DNA from: JAJEEA01 sp965116765
GTDB lineage: Bacteria; Acidobacteriota; Vicinamibacteria; Vicinamibacterales; UBA8438
DNA: 64,000 nt
Reading direction: 5' to 3'
Assembly: GCA_965116765.1 (NCBI GenBank)
Contig: OZ220718.1
Span: 4,960,001 to 5,024,000 of the forward strand
Under the pieces are notes generated by a model. That model saw only the letters and a program-made list of their open reading frames with translations. It did not search any database and was not told where the DNA came from. Made by a program: the position numbers and the translations under genes. Position 1 is the stretch's first letter. Every line of letters begins with the position of its first letter. Below are positions 1-8,782 of the stretch, piece after piece.

Positions 1-45
1 GCACGCGGCAACGACCAGGTCCGACCACGGAATGTCACCGGCCAT
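1..45 (-). CDS. mrpG: MrpG subunit of Na+/H+ antiporter, N-terminal fragment
   Basis: Only the first 15 codons are inside the window (MAGDIPWSDLVVAAC), and the gene runs off the left edge. The ATG at 45 overlaps the end of mrpF by 11 bases, and the hydrophobic start fits the first membrane segment of MrpG (PhaG/MnhG family). Position after mrpF is the standard operon order. Identification rests mainly on position. A GTG at 38 is an alternative start. Confidence 0.6.
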   Translation of the reverse strand, partial: MAGDIPWSDLVVAAC

Positions 46-379
46 CGGTCTCTTCCATCCTCTCGGCGGCCCTTTCGTCGCGATTGGGCAGCTCGGTCGA
101 GCGCTCGGCGTACCACGCGAAGGCGACCGTCGCCAGGAAGGCCACGAGGGCCAGCGCCACCGCGATGTCGAGAAAGCCGGGCTGGGTGTGGGTGATGGCC
201 AGGAGGCCTGCCACAGCGACCGCCAGCACGGTGATGAGGTCGACCGATACGACGCGATCCGGCAGGCTCGGTCCCCTGATGAGGCGTATGAACGAGCAGA
301 CCAGCCCCAGCACGGTCAGGGCCATGGTGACGTTCACCGCCCACGCGACGATCTGCGACTGCTCCTCCGGACCTGTCAC
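35..379 (-). CDS. mrpF: MrpF subunit of Na+/H+ antiporter
   Basis: This is a 114-residue membrane protein with three predicted hydrophobic segments and the family-type loop RGPSLPDRVVSVDLI after the first segment. MrpF is a small subunit of the multi-component cation/proton antiporter in the cytoplasmic membrane, which exports Na+ in exchange for H+. The start is a GTG whose last two bases lie in the TGA stop of mrpE (GTGA overlap), which implies translational coupling. The charged tail after the third segment (about residues 92-114) makes it somewhat longer than the usual 85-95 residues. Confidence 0.9.
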   Translation of the reverse strand: MTGPEEQSQIVAWAVNVTMALTVLGLVCSFIRLIRGPSLPDRVVSVDLITVLAVAVAGLLAITHTQPGFLDIAVALALVAFLATVAFAWYAERSTELPNRDERAAERMEETDGR

Positions 380-849
380 TGCATGGCCTCCCGGACCAGG
401 CGTTCGAAGCCCTTCTTGATCCTCCTGCGCGTCTCGTCCGGATCGTCGACGAACATCTCGTGCACGTAGAGCGTCTTGCCGTCGGGGCTGACGTCGAGGC
501 TCAGCGAGCCGGGCGTCAACGAGATGAGGTTCGCCAGCACCGTGATCTGTATCGGCTCCTCGATGTCCAGCGGCACGGCTATGATGCCCGGGCGCGATCG
601 CTGCCCGGGCGTGATCACGTCCCACGCGACCTGCAGGCTCGAGACCGTGAGCTCGTACAGGAAATAGGCGCCGAGACGGGCCGCCAGCAGCGCGCGCTTG
701 AAGTAGGCGTCCTGCCCGAACATCGGGCTCGACAGGCTCAATGCCGCGAACGCCAGGAGGAAGCCCCGGACGAAGGTCCCCAGGTCGAAGGTCCCGAACA
801 ACGCGCACCAGCCGCCGGCGAGCAGCAGGTTGAGTTGGAAGAGTCTCAT
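376..849 (-). CDS. mrpE: MrpE subunit of Na+/H+ antiporter
   Basis: This 157-residue protein has two N-terminal hydrophobic stretches followed by a soluble domain with the MrpE pattern ITVLANLISLTPGSLSLDVS and a later LYVHEMFVDD. MrpE is needed for assembly and activity of the Mrp complex, although it does not itself resemble a proton channel. Its ATG overlaps the mrpD stop as ATGA, and its own stop overlaps the mrpF GTG. Length and motif fit the family well. Confidence 0.93.
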   Translation of the reverse strand: MRLFQLNLLLAGGWCALFGTFDLGTFVRGFLLAFAALSLSSPMFGQDAYFKRALLAARLGAYFLYELTVSSLQVAWDVITPGQRSRPGIIAVPLDIEEPIQITVLANLISLTPGSLSLDVSPDGKTLYVHEMFVDDPDETRRRIKKGFERLVREAMQ

Positions 850-2384
850 TCCGCGTCGCCTCCGTAACCGGGCGCGGCTACCGCGGCAGTGTTCCTGTCG
901 AGCACGGCTTCGACATAGATCGAGGGGTCCATCAGCTCGCCGGCGGCCCGTTCCGCCAGCGCGTAGAGAGGCCGGGCGTAGAGACCGATTGCCAGGGTGA
1001 CGGCCGCCAGCGTCGCAATGGGAGCCAGCAGCAGCCACCGCCGCCGCGCCGGGAACGCGGGCGGCGGCCCGGCCTCGTCCGGGCGGGCCTTCCAGAAGGC
1101 GTTGAGCCAGATCTTGGTCATCGAGTACGCGGTCAGCAGACCCACGGTCAACGCGACGCCCGCCATGACGAACTCGTCGCTCTCGATCGAGGCCTGGATC
1201 AGCAGCAGCTTCGCCCAGAAGCCCGACAACGGCGGGAAGCCCGCCAGCGAGAACGCCGGCACGAAGAACAGCGCCGCCAGCAGCGGCTTGTCGCGGTAGA
1301 GCCCGCCGAGCGTCTGCAGGTCGGTGGACCCGGCCAGCCGATTCACGGCGCCCGCGACGAAGAAGAGGTTCGCTTTCACGATGATGTGGTGGATCACGTA
1401 GAAGATGCCGCCCAGCAGCCCGAGCGTCGTGAAGAGCGCGAGGCCCAGGATCATGTACCCGATCTGGCTGATGATGTGGAACGACAGGATGCGCCTCAGC
1501 TCGTTCTGCGAGGCGGCCCCGAGCACGCCGGTGACCATGGTCAGGCCCGCCACCCAGAGCAGCAGCTCGTGCGTGTACCCGACGTCGTGCCGGAAGATCA
1601 GCGTGAAGAAGCGCATCAGCGCGTAGACGCCCACCTTCGTCAGCAGGCCGGAGAAAACGGCCGAGACCGCAGTCTGCGGCGTATGGTAGCTGGCGGGTAG
1701 CCAGAAGAAGAGCGGGAATACCGCCGCCTTCAGGCCGAACGCGATGATGAACACCATGGCGACCACGGTGAGCAACCCCTGGTCTTCGACCTCCTGAACG
1801 CGCAGGTGCAGGTCCGCCATGTTGAGCGTGCCCGTCAATCCGTACAGCAGTCCGATGCCGCTCAGCAGCAGCGTGGTCGCGATCAGGCTCAGGGCCGCGT
1901 AGCGCACGGCGCCGTCGAGCTGCGCCGGCGTTCCGCCCAGTATCAGCAGGGCCAGCGAGGCGATGAGCATGATCTCGAACCAGACGTAGAGATTGAAGAT
2001 GTCTCCCGCCAGGAACGCGCCGCACACGCCGGCCAGCAGCGCGTGCAGCAAGGGATGCAGAGCATGAGAGAGCCGGCCGGGCCGGACGTCTCCGAACGCG
2101 TAGATCACGGTGGCCAGCCCGATCAGGGCGGTGACCGCGACCATCGCCGCGCTCAGGTGGTCTGCGACCAGGGTGATGCCGTAGGGCGCCGGCCACCGGC
2201 CGATCTGGACGGCAGCGATACCGTCGCGCCACACCGTCGACAGCAGGGCCGCGGCCGCTCCTGACAGGCCGATGGCCCCGGCGAGGCTCACGCCTCTCTG
2301 CGTCCTCTCGCTGCTGCGGCCCGCGAAGCCGATGACGGCCGCGGCCAACGGAATCACGATCGGGCACACCAGCAGCCAGCTCAA
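846..2384 (-). CDS. mrpD: MrpD subunit of Na+/H+ antiporter (NuoL/M/N-like)
   Basis: This 512-residue polytopic membrane protein belongs to the proton-pumping antiporter family shared with complex I subunits. It shows the conserved FNLYVWFEIMLIASL segment, the ion-path region FPLFFWLPASYHTPQT and FHIISQIGYMILGLALF. The start is a TTG that shares bases with the TGA of mrpC (TTGA). The same pattern recurs at every downstream junction, which supports this unusual start over later in-frame Met codons. With MrpA it forms the two antiporter-like halves of the complex. Confidence 0.94.
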   Translation of the reverse strand: MSWLLVCPIVIPLAAAVIGFAGRSSERTQRGVSLAGAIGLSGAAAALLSTVWRDGIAAVQIGRWPAPYGITLVADHLSAAMVAVTALIGLATVIYAFGDVRPGRLSHALHPLLHALLAGVCGAFLAGDIFNLYVWFEIMLIASLALLILGGTPAQLDGAVRYAALSLIATTLLLSGIGLLYGLTGTLNMADLHLRVQEVEDQGLLTVVAMVFIIAFGLKAAVFPLFFWLPASYHTPQTAVSAVFSGLLTKVGVYALMRFFTLIFRHDVGYTHELLLWVAGLTMVTGVLGAASQNELRRILSFHIISQIGYMILGLALFTTLGLLGGIFYVIHHIIVKANLFFVAGAVNRLAGSTDLQTLGGLYRDKPLLAALFFVPAFSLAGFPPLSGFWAKLLLIQASIESDEFVMAGVALTVGLLTAYSMTKIWLNAFWKARPDEAGPPPAFPARRRWLLLAPIATLAAVTLAIGLYARPLYALAERAAGELMDPSIYVEAVLDRNTAAVAAPGYGGDAE

Positions 2385-2767
2385 CCGACCGTCCTCCGTC
2401 CTGCCTCCGCGCCCGCGGAGGTGGGCTCCGCGGCCCGCATGCGGTCGGTGTCCACGGTCTCCAGCTCCTGATAGGTCCGGAAGGCGAGCACCAGCGCGAA
2501 CGTGAGCAGGCTGAAGGAGATCACGATCGCGGTCAGAATCAAGGCTTGAGGCACGGCGTTCGAGATGCCGGGGAGGGGCGCCGACTCTCCCGGCGCAATC
2601 AGCGGCGGCCTGGCCCGCGTCATGCCGCCGCTGGCGAAGATCACGAGATTGGCGGCATGGGAGAGCAGCGCCAGCCCGAAGATGAAGCGCACGAAGTTGC
2701 GGCTGAGCATGAGGTAGACGGTCGCCGCCATCAGGATACCGACCAGCACCGCGACGATTGGTTCCAT
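2381..2767 (-). CDS. mrpC: MrpC subunit of Na+/H+ antiporter (NuoK-like)
   Basis: This 128-residue membrane protein has three hydrophobic helices and the NuoK-like motif FGLALLSHAANLVIF. The family-type segment PQALILTAIVISFSLLTFAL follows. It starts at ATG 2767 and ends in the TTGA overlap with mrpD. It lies about 200 bases after the mrpAB stop, and that gap holds a copy of the dispersed hairpin repeat. The C-terminal tail of about 25 residues is hydrophilic. Confidence 0.92.
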   Translation of the reverse strand: MEPIVAVLVGILMAATVYLMLSRNFVRFIFGLALLSHAANLVIFASGGMTRARPPLIAPGESAPLPGISNAVPQALILTAIVISFSLLTFALVLAFRTYQELETVDTDRMRAAEPTSAGAEAGRRTVG

Positions 2768-2965
2768 CAGTGATTCCCCTGCCGCCCGCGCACCCTGCCG
2801 GCCCGCCGATCGTCGCCGAACGCGACCGTCGGGTCGCGCCGCGGCATCCGCCTGGCGCCCGACCGACCCTCCGGGGAGTCTGCGCCTCCTCCGGGAGGCG
2901 GCGCCGCTCCACGGCGCAGACTCCTGCTGCTCCTTGCCTGCTGCTCCTGCTCCGCTGCTCCTTGC
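2768..2965. repeat. Intergenic hairpin repeat copy inside the mrp operon
   Basis: The only sizeable gap in the antiporter operon holds a copy of a repeat family seen elsewhere in the window. Perfect 12-base inverted arms (GGAGTCTGCGCC and its complement) lie at 2875-2886 and 2913-2924. They are preceded by the family's TGGCGCCCGACC block near 2853. The stretch 2925-2965 is a run of imperfect CTGCTCCTTGC units. Inside a transcript this would form a strong RNA hairpin between mrpAB and mrpC. Confidence 0.7.
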
Positions 2966-5677
2966 CTACCGCTCCTTGATGCCGAGTACGAAGGTCAGGA
3001 CGACCCCGATGACGACGAGATAGACACCGACGTCGAAGATCACCGGCGTGCCGATCGACAGCCCCCCGACGGCTCCCCACTGGCCGGTGAGGAACGGGGC
3101 ATCCTCCCGGATGGACCCGACGAAGCCCGACGCGATTGCCGCGGCCAGGCCGACGGCGCCGACGGCGCGGGGGTCTGCGCGCAGCAGCCCGCGGGCCGCC
3201 TGCGGGCCGCAGACGAAAGCGTACAGGCTGAACGCGATCGACGCGACCAGCCCGCCGACGAAGCCGCCGCCGGGCTGGTCGTGGCCGCGGAGCAGCAGGA
3301 ACACGGAGAACACCAGAATCAACGGGACCAGCCCGCGAGTGGTCTCCCGCAGGATCATGGTGTTCATGATGTTGTCGTGCCACGCCGGGGCGCGCGCCGC
3401 CGCTCCCCCCGCGCCGGGAGGCGGAACCCCCTCCCGCCGCCGGGAGCCCGGCAGCAGCAGGGCGAAGACCGCCGCGCCGGCGATCGCGAGCACCGTAATC
3501 TCCCCCAGCGTGTCGAGAGCGCGGAAATCGACCAGGATCACGTTGACGATGTTCCTTCCGTGTCCGCCGGGCACGGCGGTGCGCTCGAAGTACTCCCTGA
3601 GCTCCGGCTGGGGAGGCGACCCGGTGACGGCGAGCAGGGCCAGGGTGACGCCGACCCCCACCGTGACGGCGACGATGCCGTTGCGCAATCGCGCGGGTCT
3701 CGAGGGCCAGATCTCGTTTCTGAAGTCCGGGAGCTTTAGCAGCACGATGGCGACGATCACGGTGACGAGCGTCTCGACGACGAACTGCGTCATCGCGACG
3801 TCCGGGGCCCCGAAGGAGAGGAAGATCAGCGCCGTGGCGACTCCCACCACGCCGAGCGCGGTAATGGCGAGCAGGCGGGACCTCGAGCGGATGATCACGA
3901 CCGTCGCGGCGGCGACCAGGGCGGCGAGCGACCAGTCGAGGAACGTGGCTTCCGGCAGCGGGGGCCGGGGGACGACGTTCTTGATCCAGAGCGTCGCGGC
4001 CAGGCCGAGCCCGAGCGTGGCGAACACGGTCAGCAGATAGTGCCGCTGGACGCCGGACTGCAGCCGGCGGGTCTGCCAGGCCGCGACGGCGGCGATGCCG
4101 TCCATGGCCGCGTCGTACGCGCGGTCGCCGCTCAGCGGAACCAGTCGCCCGCAACCGGCGAGCGCCCGGGCGACCGCCGCCCGCTTCCAGAATGCGAGAG
4201 CCGCCGCGGCCAGGGTGACGACGGTCAGCACCAGGGCCTCGCCCGTGCTGTGCCAGGGAGCGGGGTCGACCGGCAGGGGCTGCCCGGTCACCGCCGTGGC
4301 GGCGGGCACGAGCAGGCCCGTGAACGGGAGCCCCGGCGACAGCCCCCAGTACAGGCCGACCGCGCCGAGCACGACCGGCCCGCACCAGAGCGCCCAATGG
4401 CCCTCCCGCCCCGGCTTGCGGTAGTCGGGGCGCGGACCGAGGAAAGGCCTGATGGCAAGCACCATCGCAACCGTCGCGACCGGTGCGGCGGCGAAGAACG
4501 TCGCCCACGGCAGCCAGGCGGAGGCGCCGGGCGCGAGGCCGACGGTGTACAGGAGCTCCTTGCCGATGAACCCGACCGAGGGCGGCACGCCGGCCATCGA
4601 GACGGACGCGGCCACCGCGGCGGCGAACGTGACGGGCATGGCCGTCCTCAGGCCCCCGAGCTCGGTCAGGTCGCGGGTGCCGGTCGACTTCTCGATGGTC
4701 CCCGCCACCATGAACAGGGCCGCCTTGTAGAGGGCGTGGGCGACCAGGAACGCGAGCGCCGCCAGGACGCCCCGCGACGGCTCGCCCTGCCCCGCGACGG
4801 GCAATCCGAGGAACATGACGCACACGCCGAGCGCCATGACCGTGGTGTAGGCCAGCACCTGCTTCAGGTCCGACCTGCCGAGCGACACGAACGCCGAGTA
4901 CACCGCCGTCACCGCGCCCACGGCGGTCAGCGTCTCCATCCAGAGCGCGGTTCCGCCCAGCAGCGGCGTCAGGCGGGCCAGCAGGAACACGCCGGCCTTG
5001 ACCATCGTCGCCGAGTGCAGGTAGGCCGAGACCGGCGTCGGGGCCGCCATCGCGTTCGGCAGCCAGAAATGGAACGGGAATTGCGCCGACTTGGTGAAGG
5101 CGCCGAGCAGCACCAGGACGACGATCGCGGTGTAGTGCGGGTGGTCTGCGAGGCCGCCGGCCGGCATCTCCCGCAGGCTGAAGGTGCCGGCGGCCTGGCC
5201 CAGGACGACGAAGCCGGCCAGCATCGCCAGGGCGCCGGCGCCGGTCACGAGCAGCCCCTGAAGGGCGGAGCGCCTGGCCGCGGCGCTCTCGTGCGAGTAG
5301 CCGATGAGCAGGAACGACGTGATGGTGGTGAGCTCCCAGAAGACGAACAGCGCGACGAGGTTGTCGGCCAGCACCAGGCCGAGCATCGCCAGCATGAAGC
5401 TGACGAGAAAGAGGGTGAACCGGCCGCGTTGCCGGTAGCCCTGCATGTACTCGCCGGCGAAGAGGAAGATGAGCGCGCCGATGCCCGTGATCAGCAGGGC
5501 GAACAGCAGGCTCAGGCCGTCGACCACGAAGTCGAGGTCGATGCCCTGCTGCGGCAGCCACGCCATCTCCCAGACGAGGACCTCGCCGCCGGAGACGGCC
5601 GGGATCATCGTGCAGAACCACACGAAGAGCGCGGCGGGCAGGGCGACCGCGAGACGCACGTAGAGCGGGCTCGTCAC
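2966..5677 (-). CDS. mrpA: MrpA-MrpB fused subunit of Na+/H+ antiporter
   Basis: This 903-residue protein reads through the MrpA antiporter core (NuoL-like, with FWELTTITSFLLIGYSHESA and FPFHFWLPNAMAAPTPVSAY), the MrpA C-terminal region (VSGA-type LDTLGEITVLAIAGAAVFAL) and then a full MrpB domain. The MrpB part is about residues 765-903, with RGHDQPGGGFVGGLV and GTPVIFDVGVYLVVIGVVLT. Fused MrpAB is known in several phyla. The GTG start overlaps the stop of a short upstream frame as GTGA. It is the large proton- and sodium-conducting half of the complex. Upstream regulation is not evident. Confidence 0.94.
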   Translation of the reverse strand: MTSPLYVRLAVALPAALFVWFCTMIPAVSGGEVLVWEMAWLPQQGIDLDFVVDGLSLLFALLITGIGALIFLFAGEYMQGYRQRGRFTLFLVSFMLAMLGLVLADNLVALFVFWELTTITSFLLIGYSHESAAARRSALQGLLVTGAGALAMLAGFVVLGQAAGTFSLREMPAGGLADHPHYTAIVVLVLLGAFTKSAQFPFHFWLPNAMAAPTPVSAYLHSATMVKAGVFLLARLTPLLGGTALWMETLTAVGAVTAVYSAFVSLGRSDLKQVLAYTTVMALGVCVMFLGLPVAGQGEPSRGVLAALAFLVAHALYKAALFMVAGTIEKSTGTRDLTELGGLRTAMPVTFAAAVAASVSMAGVPPSVGFIGKELLYTVGLAPGASAWLPWATFFAAAPVATVAMVLAIRPFLGPRPDYRKPGREGHWALWCGPVVLGAVGLYWGLSPGLPFTGLLVPAATAVTGQPLPVDPAPWHSTGEALVLTVVTLAAAALAFWKRAAVARALAGCGRLVPLSGDRAYDAAMDGIAAVAAWQTRRLQSGVQRHYLLTVFATLGLGLAATLWIKNVVPRPPLPEATFLDWSLAALVAAATVVIIRSRSRLLAITALGVVGVATALIFLSFGAPDVAMTQFVVETLVTVIVAIVLLKLPDFRNEIWPSRPARLRNGIVAVTVGVGVTLALLAVTGSPPQPELREYFERTAVPGGHGRNIVNVILVDFRALDTLGEITVLAIAGAAVFALLLPGSRRREGVPPPGAGGAAARAPAWHDNIMNTMILRETTRGLVPLILVFSVFLLLRGHDQPGGGFVGGLVASIAFSLYAFVCGPQAARGLLRADPRAVGAVGLAAAIASGFVGSIREDAPFLTGQWGAVGGLSIGTPVIFDVGVYLVVIGVVLTFVLGIKER

Positions 5678-5943
5678 ACTCGATTCCCCGAGCGGCCGTC
5701 CGGTTCACCGTTCTGCGCGGCCGGCATCCTGGAGCGGCGTGACTCGAGCACGGCGCCGCCGCACCCCGTCGGGGCCCGACGCATCCGGAACGGAAGGTAG
5801 CCCTGGTCGAGCAACCGGTCGTGGACGCGGCGCGGGAGCGCCCCCTCGCCTCCACGAGCGCTGATGAAGATGTTGGAAGACACCGAGGTCCAGAGCGGCG
5901 GCGTTCTGAGCGACATCGACCACGGGGACGGCAAGCGCCTCAT
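5674..5943 (-). CDS. Possible 89-residue leader protein of the mrp operon
   Basis: The frame begins at ATG 5943 and ends in a TGA that overlaps the GTG start of mrpAB, the same coupling pattern used throughout the operon. The product is basic, has no membrane segment or known motif, and is not recognised. GC-rich DNA makes open frames cheap, so the coupling is the only real support. Non-coding upstream DNA is about equally likely. Confidence 0.25.
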   Translation of the reverse strand: MRRLPSPWSMSLRTPPLWTSVSSNIFISARGGEGALPRRVHDRLLDQGYLPFRMRRAPTGCGGAVLESRRSRMPAAQNGEPDGRSGNRV

Positions 5944-6104
5944 CGGCGCCTGAGGCGATCAGGCATTCTCACGGACGCGTAGAGGTCCGTCGTCGACAGA
6001 ATATCACGGGCTCGACGACGGTCCGCGGGGCGGAACCACCCGGTCCGGCGGCGCGTCGAGCGGCACGGTTCCTCCACGTCGCCCCGGCCCTCTTCGGGCG
6101 AGAA

Positions 6105-6210
6105 TCAGGCTTGGACTGCCGTCGGTCGTCGGGGCAGGGCGAACACGAACAGGCTGTTGCCCGCGCTCGGGCGCAGCTCCGGCGTCAGGCGCGTGATCCC
6201 GGACGCGGTG
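6105..6210 (-). pseudogene. C-terminal remnant of a PQQ-dependent dehydrogenase
   Basis: The minus-strand frame reads LTPELRPSAGNSLFVFALP near its end. The intact PQQ dehydrogenase at 23966-25735 ends in LTPELRPSANNNLFVFALP. A 20-base run (GCGCTCGGGCGCAGCTCCGG) is identical at DNA level. Upstream of this tail the frame has no propeller sequence, so only the last part of an ancestral copy survives. The match is with the end of the gene, as expected for decay after a recombination event. Confidence 0.7.
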
Positions 6211-6535
6211 CCGGCGGTGCCCGTGCTCCGCGCGCGGACGCTCGACGGCGGCGACGGTGTGCTCGTCTTCCCGAGCATGTTGACCTCCGACTGCGTCTGC
6301 GGCGGCAATCGCTCGAACAACTCACGCCAGGGCCGGCACCTCGTCGTCCGCATCCTCTACTTCGGTTCCGGCAACCCTTGGCACCACTTGGCACCGGCGC
6401 TGCTGTCGACCCGAGGCTTCCTTCGACCGACGGCTCGATGGCCCGGCCGCGACTCGATCATGCCCTCTGGTTCGGGTCACAGCGCCACCAGTGCCCGGAC
6501 AGCCGGGCGGCCTGCCGGTTGCCGAGGTAGACTGT

Positions 6536-6572
6536 TAATTCAATGGCTGGTATGCTATGAACATAACATGGA
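6536..6572 (+). promoter_or_regulatory. Probable blaI-blaR promoter/operator
   Basis: This locally AT-rich segment lies 34 bases before the blaI start. It contains the small dyad TATGAACATA near 6555-6564 and TATGCT, a possible -10 element. BlaI/MecI repressors normally bind dyads overlapping their own promoters, so autoregulation here is plausible. The exact operator is not established from sequence alone. Confidence 0.35.
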
Positions 6573-6605
6573 GACCGGCGGCCCCCCGCAACCGGTCGGA
6601 GTCCA

Positions 6606-7079
6606 ATGAGCATGGAAGGACCGAGGCACAGCCGCCTGTCGCGTCGCGAGCGGCAGATCATGGACATCCTCTATCGGCGCGGCCGCGCCCCGGCGAGCGT
6701 CGTCCGGGAGGAGCTGCCCGGCGACCCGAGCTCGTCGACGGTCCGCACGCAGCTTCGCATCCTCGAGCAGAAGGGGCATGTGCGTCATGAGGAGGTGGGG
6801 CTGCGGTACGTGTATCGCCCGGTGACGCCTCGTCGAACCGCGCGCCGGTCGGCGTTGCGGCATCTCGTCGAGACGTTCTTCGACGGGTCCGCCGAGCAGG
6901 CGGTGGCCGCGTTGCTCGGCGGCGAGGCGAAGCATCTGACCGAGTTGGAGCTCGACCGCATCGCCAGGATCGTCTCGGACGCACGCGCGGGGCAACGGCG
7001 TGCCGGTCCGTCCACGGGCGCTTCACGCGATAACGGGCCGGACGGCAACGACGCAAGCGGGACACGGGAGAAGCAGTGA
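6606..7079 (+). CDS. blaI: BlaI/MecI-family transcriptional repressor
   Basis: This 157-residue protein has the BlaI winged-helix core in its first 80 residues (LSRRERQIMDILYRRG, then SSSTVRTQLRILEQKGHV), followed by a helical dimerisation segment (about residues 78-120). Relatives repress beta-lactamase or unrelated operons and are removed by proteolysis when the membrane sensor is triggered. A GGAG element sits six bases before the ATG. The stop overlaps the GTG start of the sensor gene, so the pair is co-translated. The tail after residue 125 is low-complexity and polar. Confidence 0.9.
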   Translation: MSMEGPRHSRLSRRERQIMDILYRRGRAPASVVREELPGDPSSSTVRTQLRILEQKGHVRHEEVGLRYVYRPVTPRRTARRSALRHLVETFFDGSAEQAVAALLGGEAKHLTELELDRIARIVSDARAGQRRAGPSTGASRDNGPDGNDASGTREKQ

Positions 7080-8749
7080 TGGGCCTCCTGGCCGCATTGA
7101 CCGTCAAGGTGTCCACGATCCTGCTTCTGACGCTGATGGCCGCCCTCTGTCTGCGCAGGACCTCGGCGTCCGCGAGGCGTTGGGTGCTCGCGGTGGGCGT
7201 CGTGTCGGCAATCGCGGCGCCCGTGCTTCACGTCCTTCCGATTCTGCCGGTACGGGTGGCTCGGGTCGAACCGCTCGTGTTCGACGCCCTGCTCCTGCGC
7301 CCCGATGTCCCGTTCACGGAACCGGCGGTGGCGGCCGTCGCGAGCGACGACCTCGTCGGCCGGCTGGTCGTGACGATCTGGCTCGCGGGCGCGGCCGCCG
7401 GTGTCGGCGTGCTTCTGGTCGGGTTGGCGAGGCTCCGATGGCTCCGTGCGTCGTCGCACCGGGTGACGGGGGGGCCGTGGCATCTGCTGTGCACGGAACT
7501 CGCGCAGTCGTGCGGCCTGAACCGCGGCGTCGACCTCCTGCTGGGGCCGTGCCCCGGGCTGGTGGCGACGTGGGGCTGGCGGTGTCCGGCCGTCATGCTG
7601 CCGGCGTCGGCGTCCGATTGGCCGACGGAGCGGATGCGCGTCGTGCTGCTGCACGAGCTGGCGCACGCGCGCCGGGGCGACTGGATGCTGCAGATGGCGG
7701 CCGAGGCGTTGCGCTGCGTCTGGTGGTTCAACCCACTGGCCTGGATGGTCCGTGCCCGGCTCCGCCGCGAGAGCGAGCACGCGGCAGACGACCTCGTGCT
7801 GGCTTGGGGCGTTCCCGCCGCCACCTGCGCGACGCATCTGGTCGAGCTTGCGAAAGACGTTCGGAAACACCGGCGGACGTGGTTGCCGGCCCCGGCGATG
7901 GCGCGTCCGTCACACCTGGAACGGAGGTTGTCCGCCATGTTGAATCCCCGCACGAATCGGCGTCCGATGACGCGCCTCGCTCGATTCGGGAGCCTGGGCA
8001 TGCTCGCGCTGGTCTCGCTCCTCGTCACCAGTCTGCAGATCGGGCCGGTGTCCGCGTCGGGTTCCGCCGAATCGCCCGGCAGCGCGGTCGAGCAGGAGCC
8101 GCCGGCGGAGTTGTCGAGCGCACAGCGCGCGGCACTCGTCGCCGCGGTGATTGCGGCCGTGGAGGAGGCGGCGGCATTTCGTTCCGCCGAAACGGAGCCG
8201 TCTAGCGAGCGCCGCGCGGCGCTTGTCGCCGCGGCGGCTGCGGCCGTGGAGGCCGCGGCGGCATCTCGTTTTGCCGAATCGCCCGGCAACGTGGTCGAGC
8301 AGGAGCCGCCGGCGGCGCCGTCGAGCGAACGCCTCTCGGAACTCGTCGCGAGGGCCGCGACCCTCCAGGAGGAGCTGCAGTCCGTGCTCAACGAACTGCA
8401 GTCCGTGCTCGGCGACTCCGACCGGTCGGCCGGGAACTCGGGCGAGCCGTTCCGGATCGGTGACGGGATCCGTCCACCCACGAGGATAGGCGGTCCCGCG
8501 CCGGTCTATCCGCCCGAAGCCCGGGAGGCTCGCGTTCAGGGCGTCGTCATCGTGGAGGCCACTATCAGCCCGACGGGCGAGGTGAGCGACGTCGAGGTGC
8601 TACGTTCCGTGCCGCTTCTCGACGAGGCGGCGGTTGCCGCGGTCAGGCAGTGGCGGTACGAGCCCACGCTGGTCGACGGCGAGCCCGTTTCCATCCTGAT
8701 GACGGTGACCGTGAACTTCGCGCTCCGGGACGACGGGGAGCGCCCCTGA
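7076..8749 (+). CDS. blaR1: BlaR1-like M56 metallopeptidase sensor with C-terminal TonB-type domain
   Basis: This 557-residue protein begins with three hydrophobic helices, then an M56 peptidase domain with the zinc motif HELAH at about residues 193-197 (HELAHARRGD), and a further helix near 300-325. In place of a penicillin-binding sensor domain it has an alanine/glutamate-rich linker and a TonB C-terminal-like domain (about 465-550; PVYPPEAREARVQGVV, then AVRQWRYEPTLVDG). Such M56-TonB proteins are frequent in Acidobacteriota. The linker contains an internal duplication (SPGSAVEQEPPAE and SPGNVVEQEPPAA). The likely role is to cleave the neighbouring BlaI repressor on an envelope signal. The start is GTG 7076 or ATG 7079. 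Confidence 0.88.
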   Translation: MMGLLAALTVKVSTILLLTLMAALCLRRTSASARRWVLAVGVVSAIAAPVLHVLPILPVRVARVEPLVFDALLLRPDVPFTEPAVAAVASDDLVGRLVVTIWLAGAAAGVGVLLVGLARLRWLRASSHRVTGGPWHLLCTELAQSCGLNRGVDLLLGPCPGLVATWGWRCPAVMLPASASDWPTERMRVVLLHELAHARRGDWMLQMAAEALRCVWWFNPLAWMVRARLRRESEHAADDLVLAWGVPAATCATHLVELAKDVRKHRRTWLPAPAMARPSHLERRLSAMLNPRTNRRPMTRLARFGSLGMLALVSLLVTSLQIGPVSASGSAESPGSAVEQEPPAELSSAQRAALVAAVIAAVEEAAAFRSAETEPSSERRAALVAAAAAAVEAAAASRFAESPGNVVEQEPPAAPSSERLSELVARAATLQEELQSVLNELQSVLGDSDRSAGNSGEPFRIGDGIRPPTRIGGPAPVYPPEAREARVQGVVIVEATISPTGEVSDVEVLRSVPLLDEAAVAAVRQWRYEPTLVDGEPVSILMTVTVNFALRDDGERP

Positions 8750-8782
8750 CCACCGGCTGGCAGGGGGAGCGCATCCGCGCGG

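Larger units (their letters stand above)
5944..6605. other. Region without an intact gene upstream of blaI
   Basis: This 660-base stretch separates the divergent mrp operon and BlaI/BlaR pair. It contains a fragment of a PQQ dehydrogenase C terminus (described separately) and, next to blaI, a locally AT-richer segment near 6530-6572 that probably carries the promoter. The remaining short frames show no recognisable protein. Confidence 0.5.

Noticed and set aside
2385..5855. Minus-strand frame open across mrpAB and mrpC and continuous with mrpD
   Set aside because: Apart from the mrpD part, its translation is arginine/alanine-rich without domains and overlaps two clear genes in another frame. 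It is an artefact of high GC.
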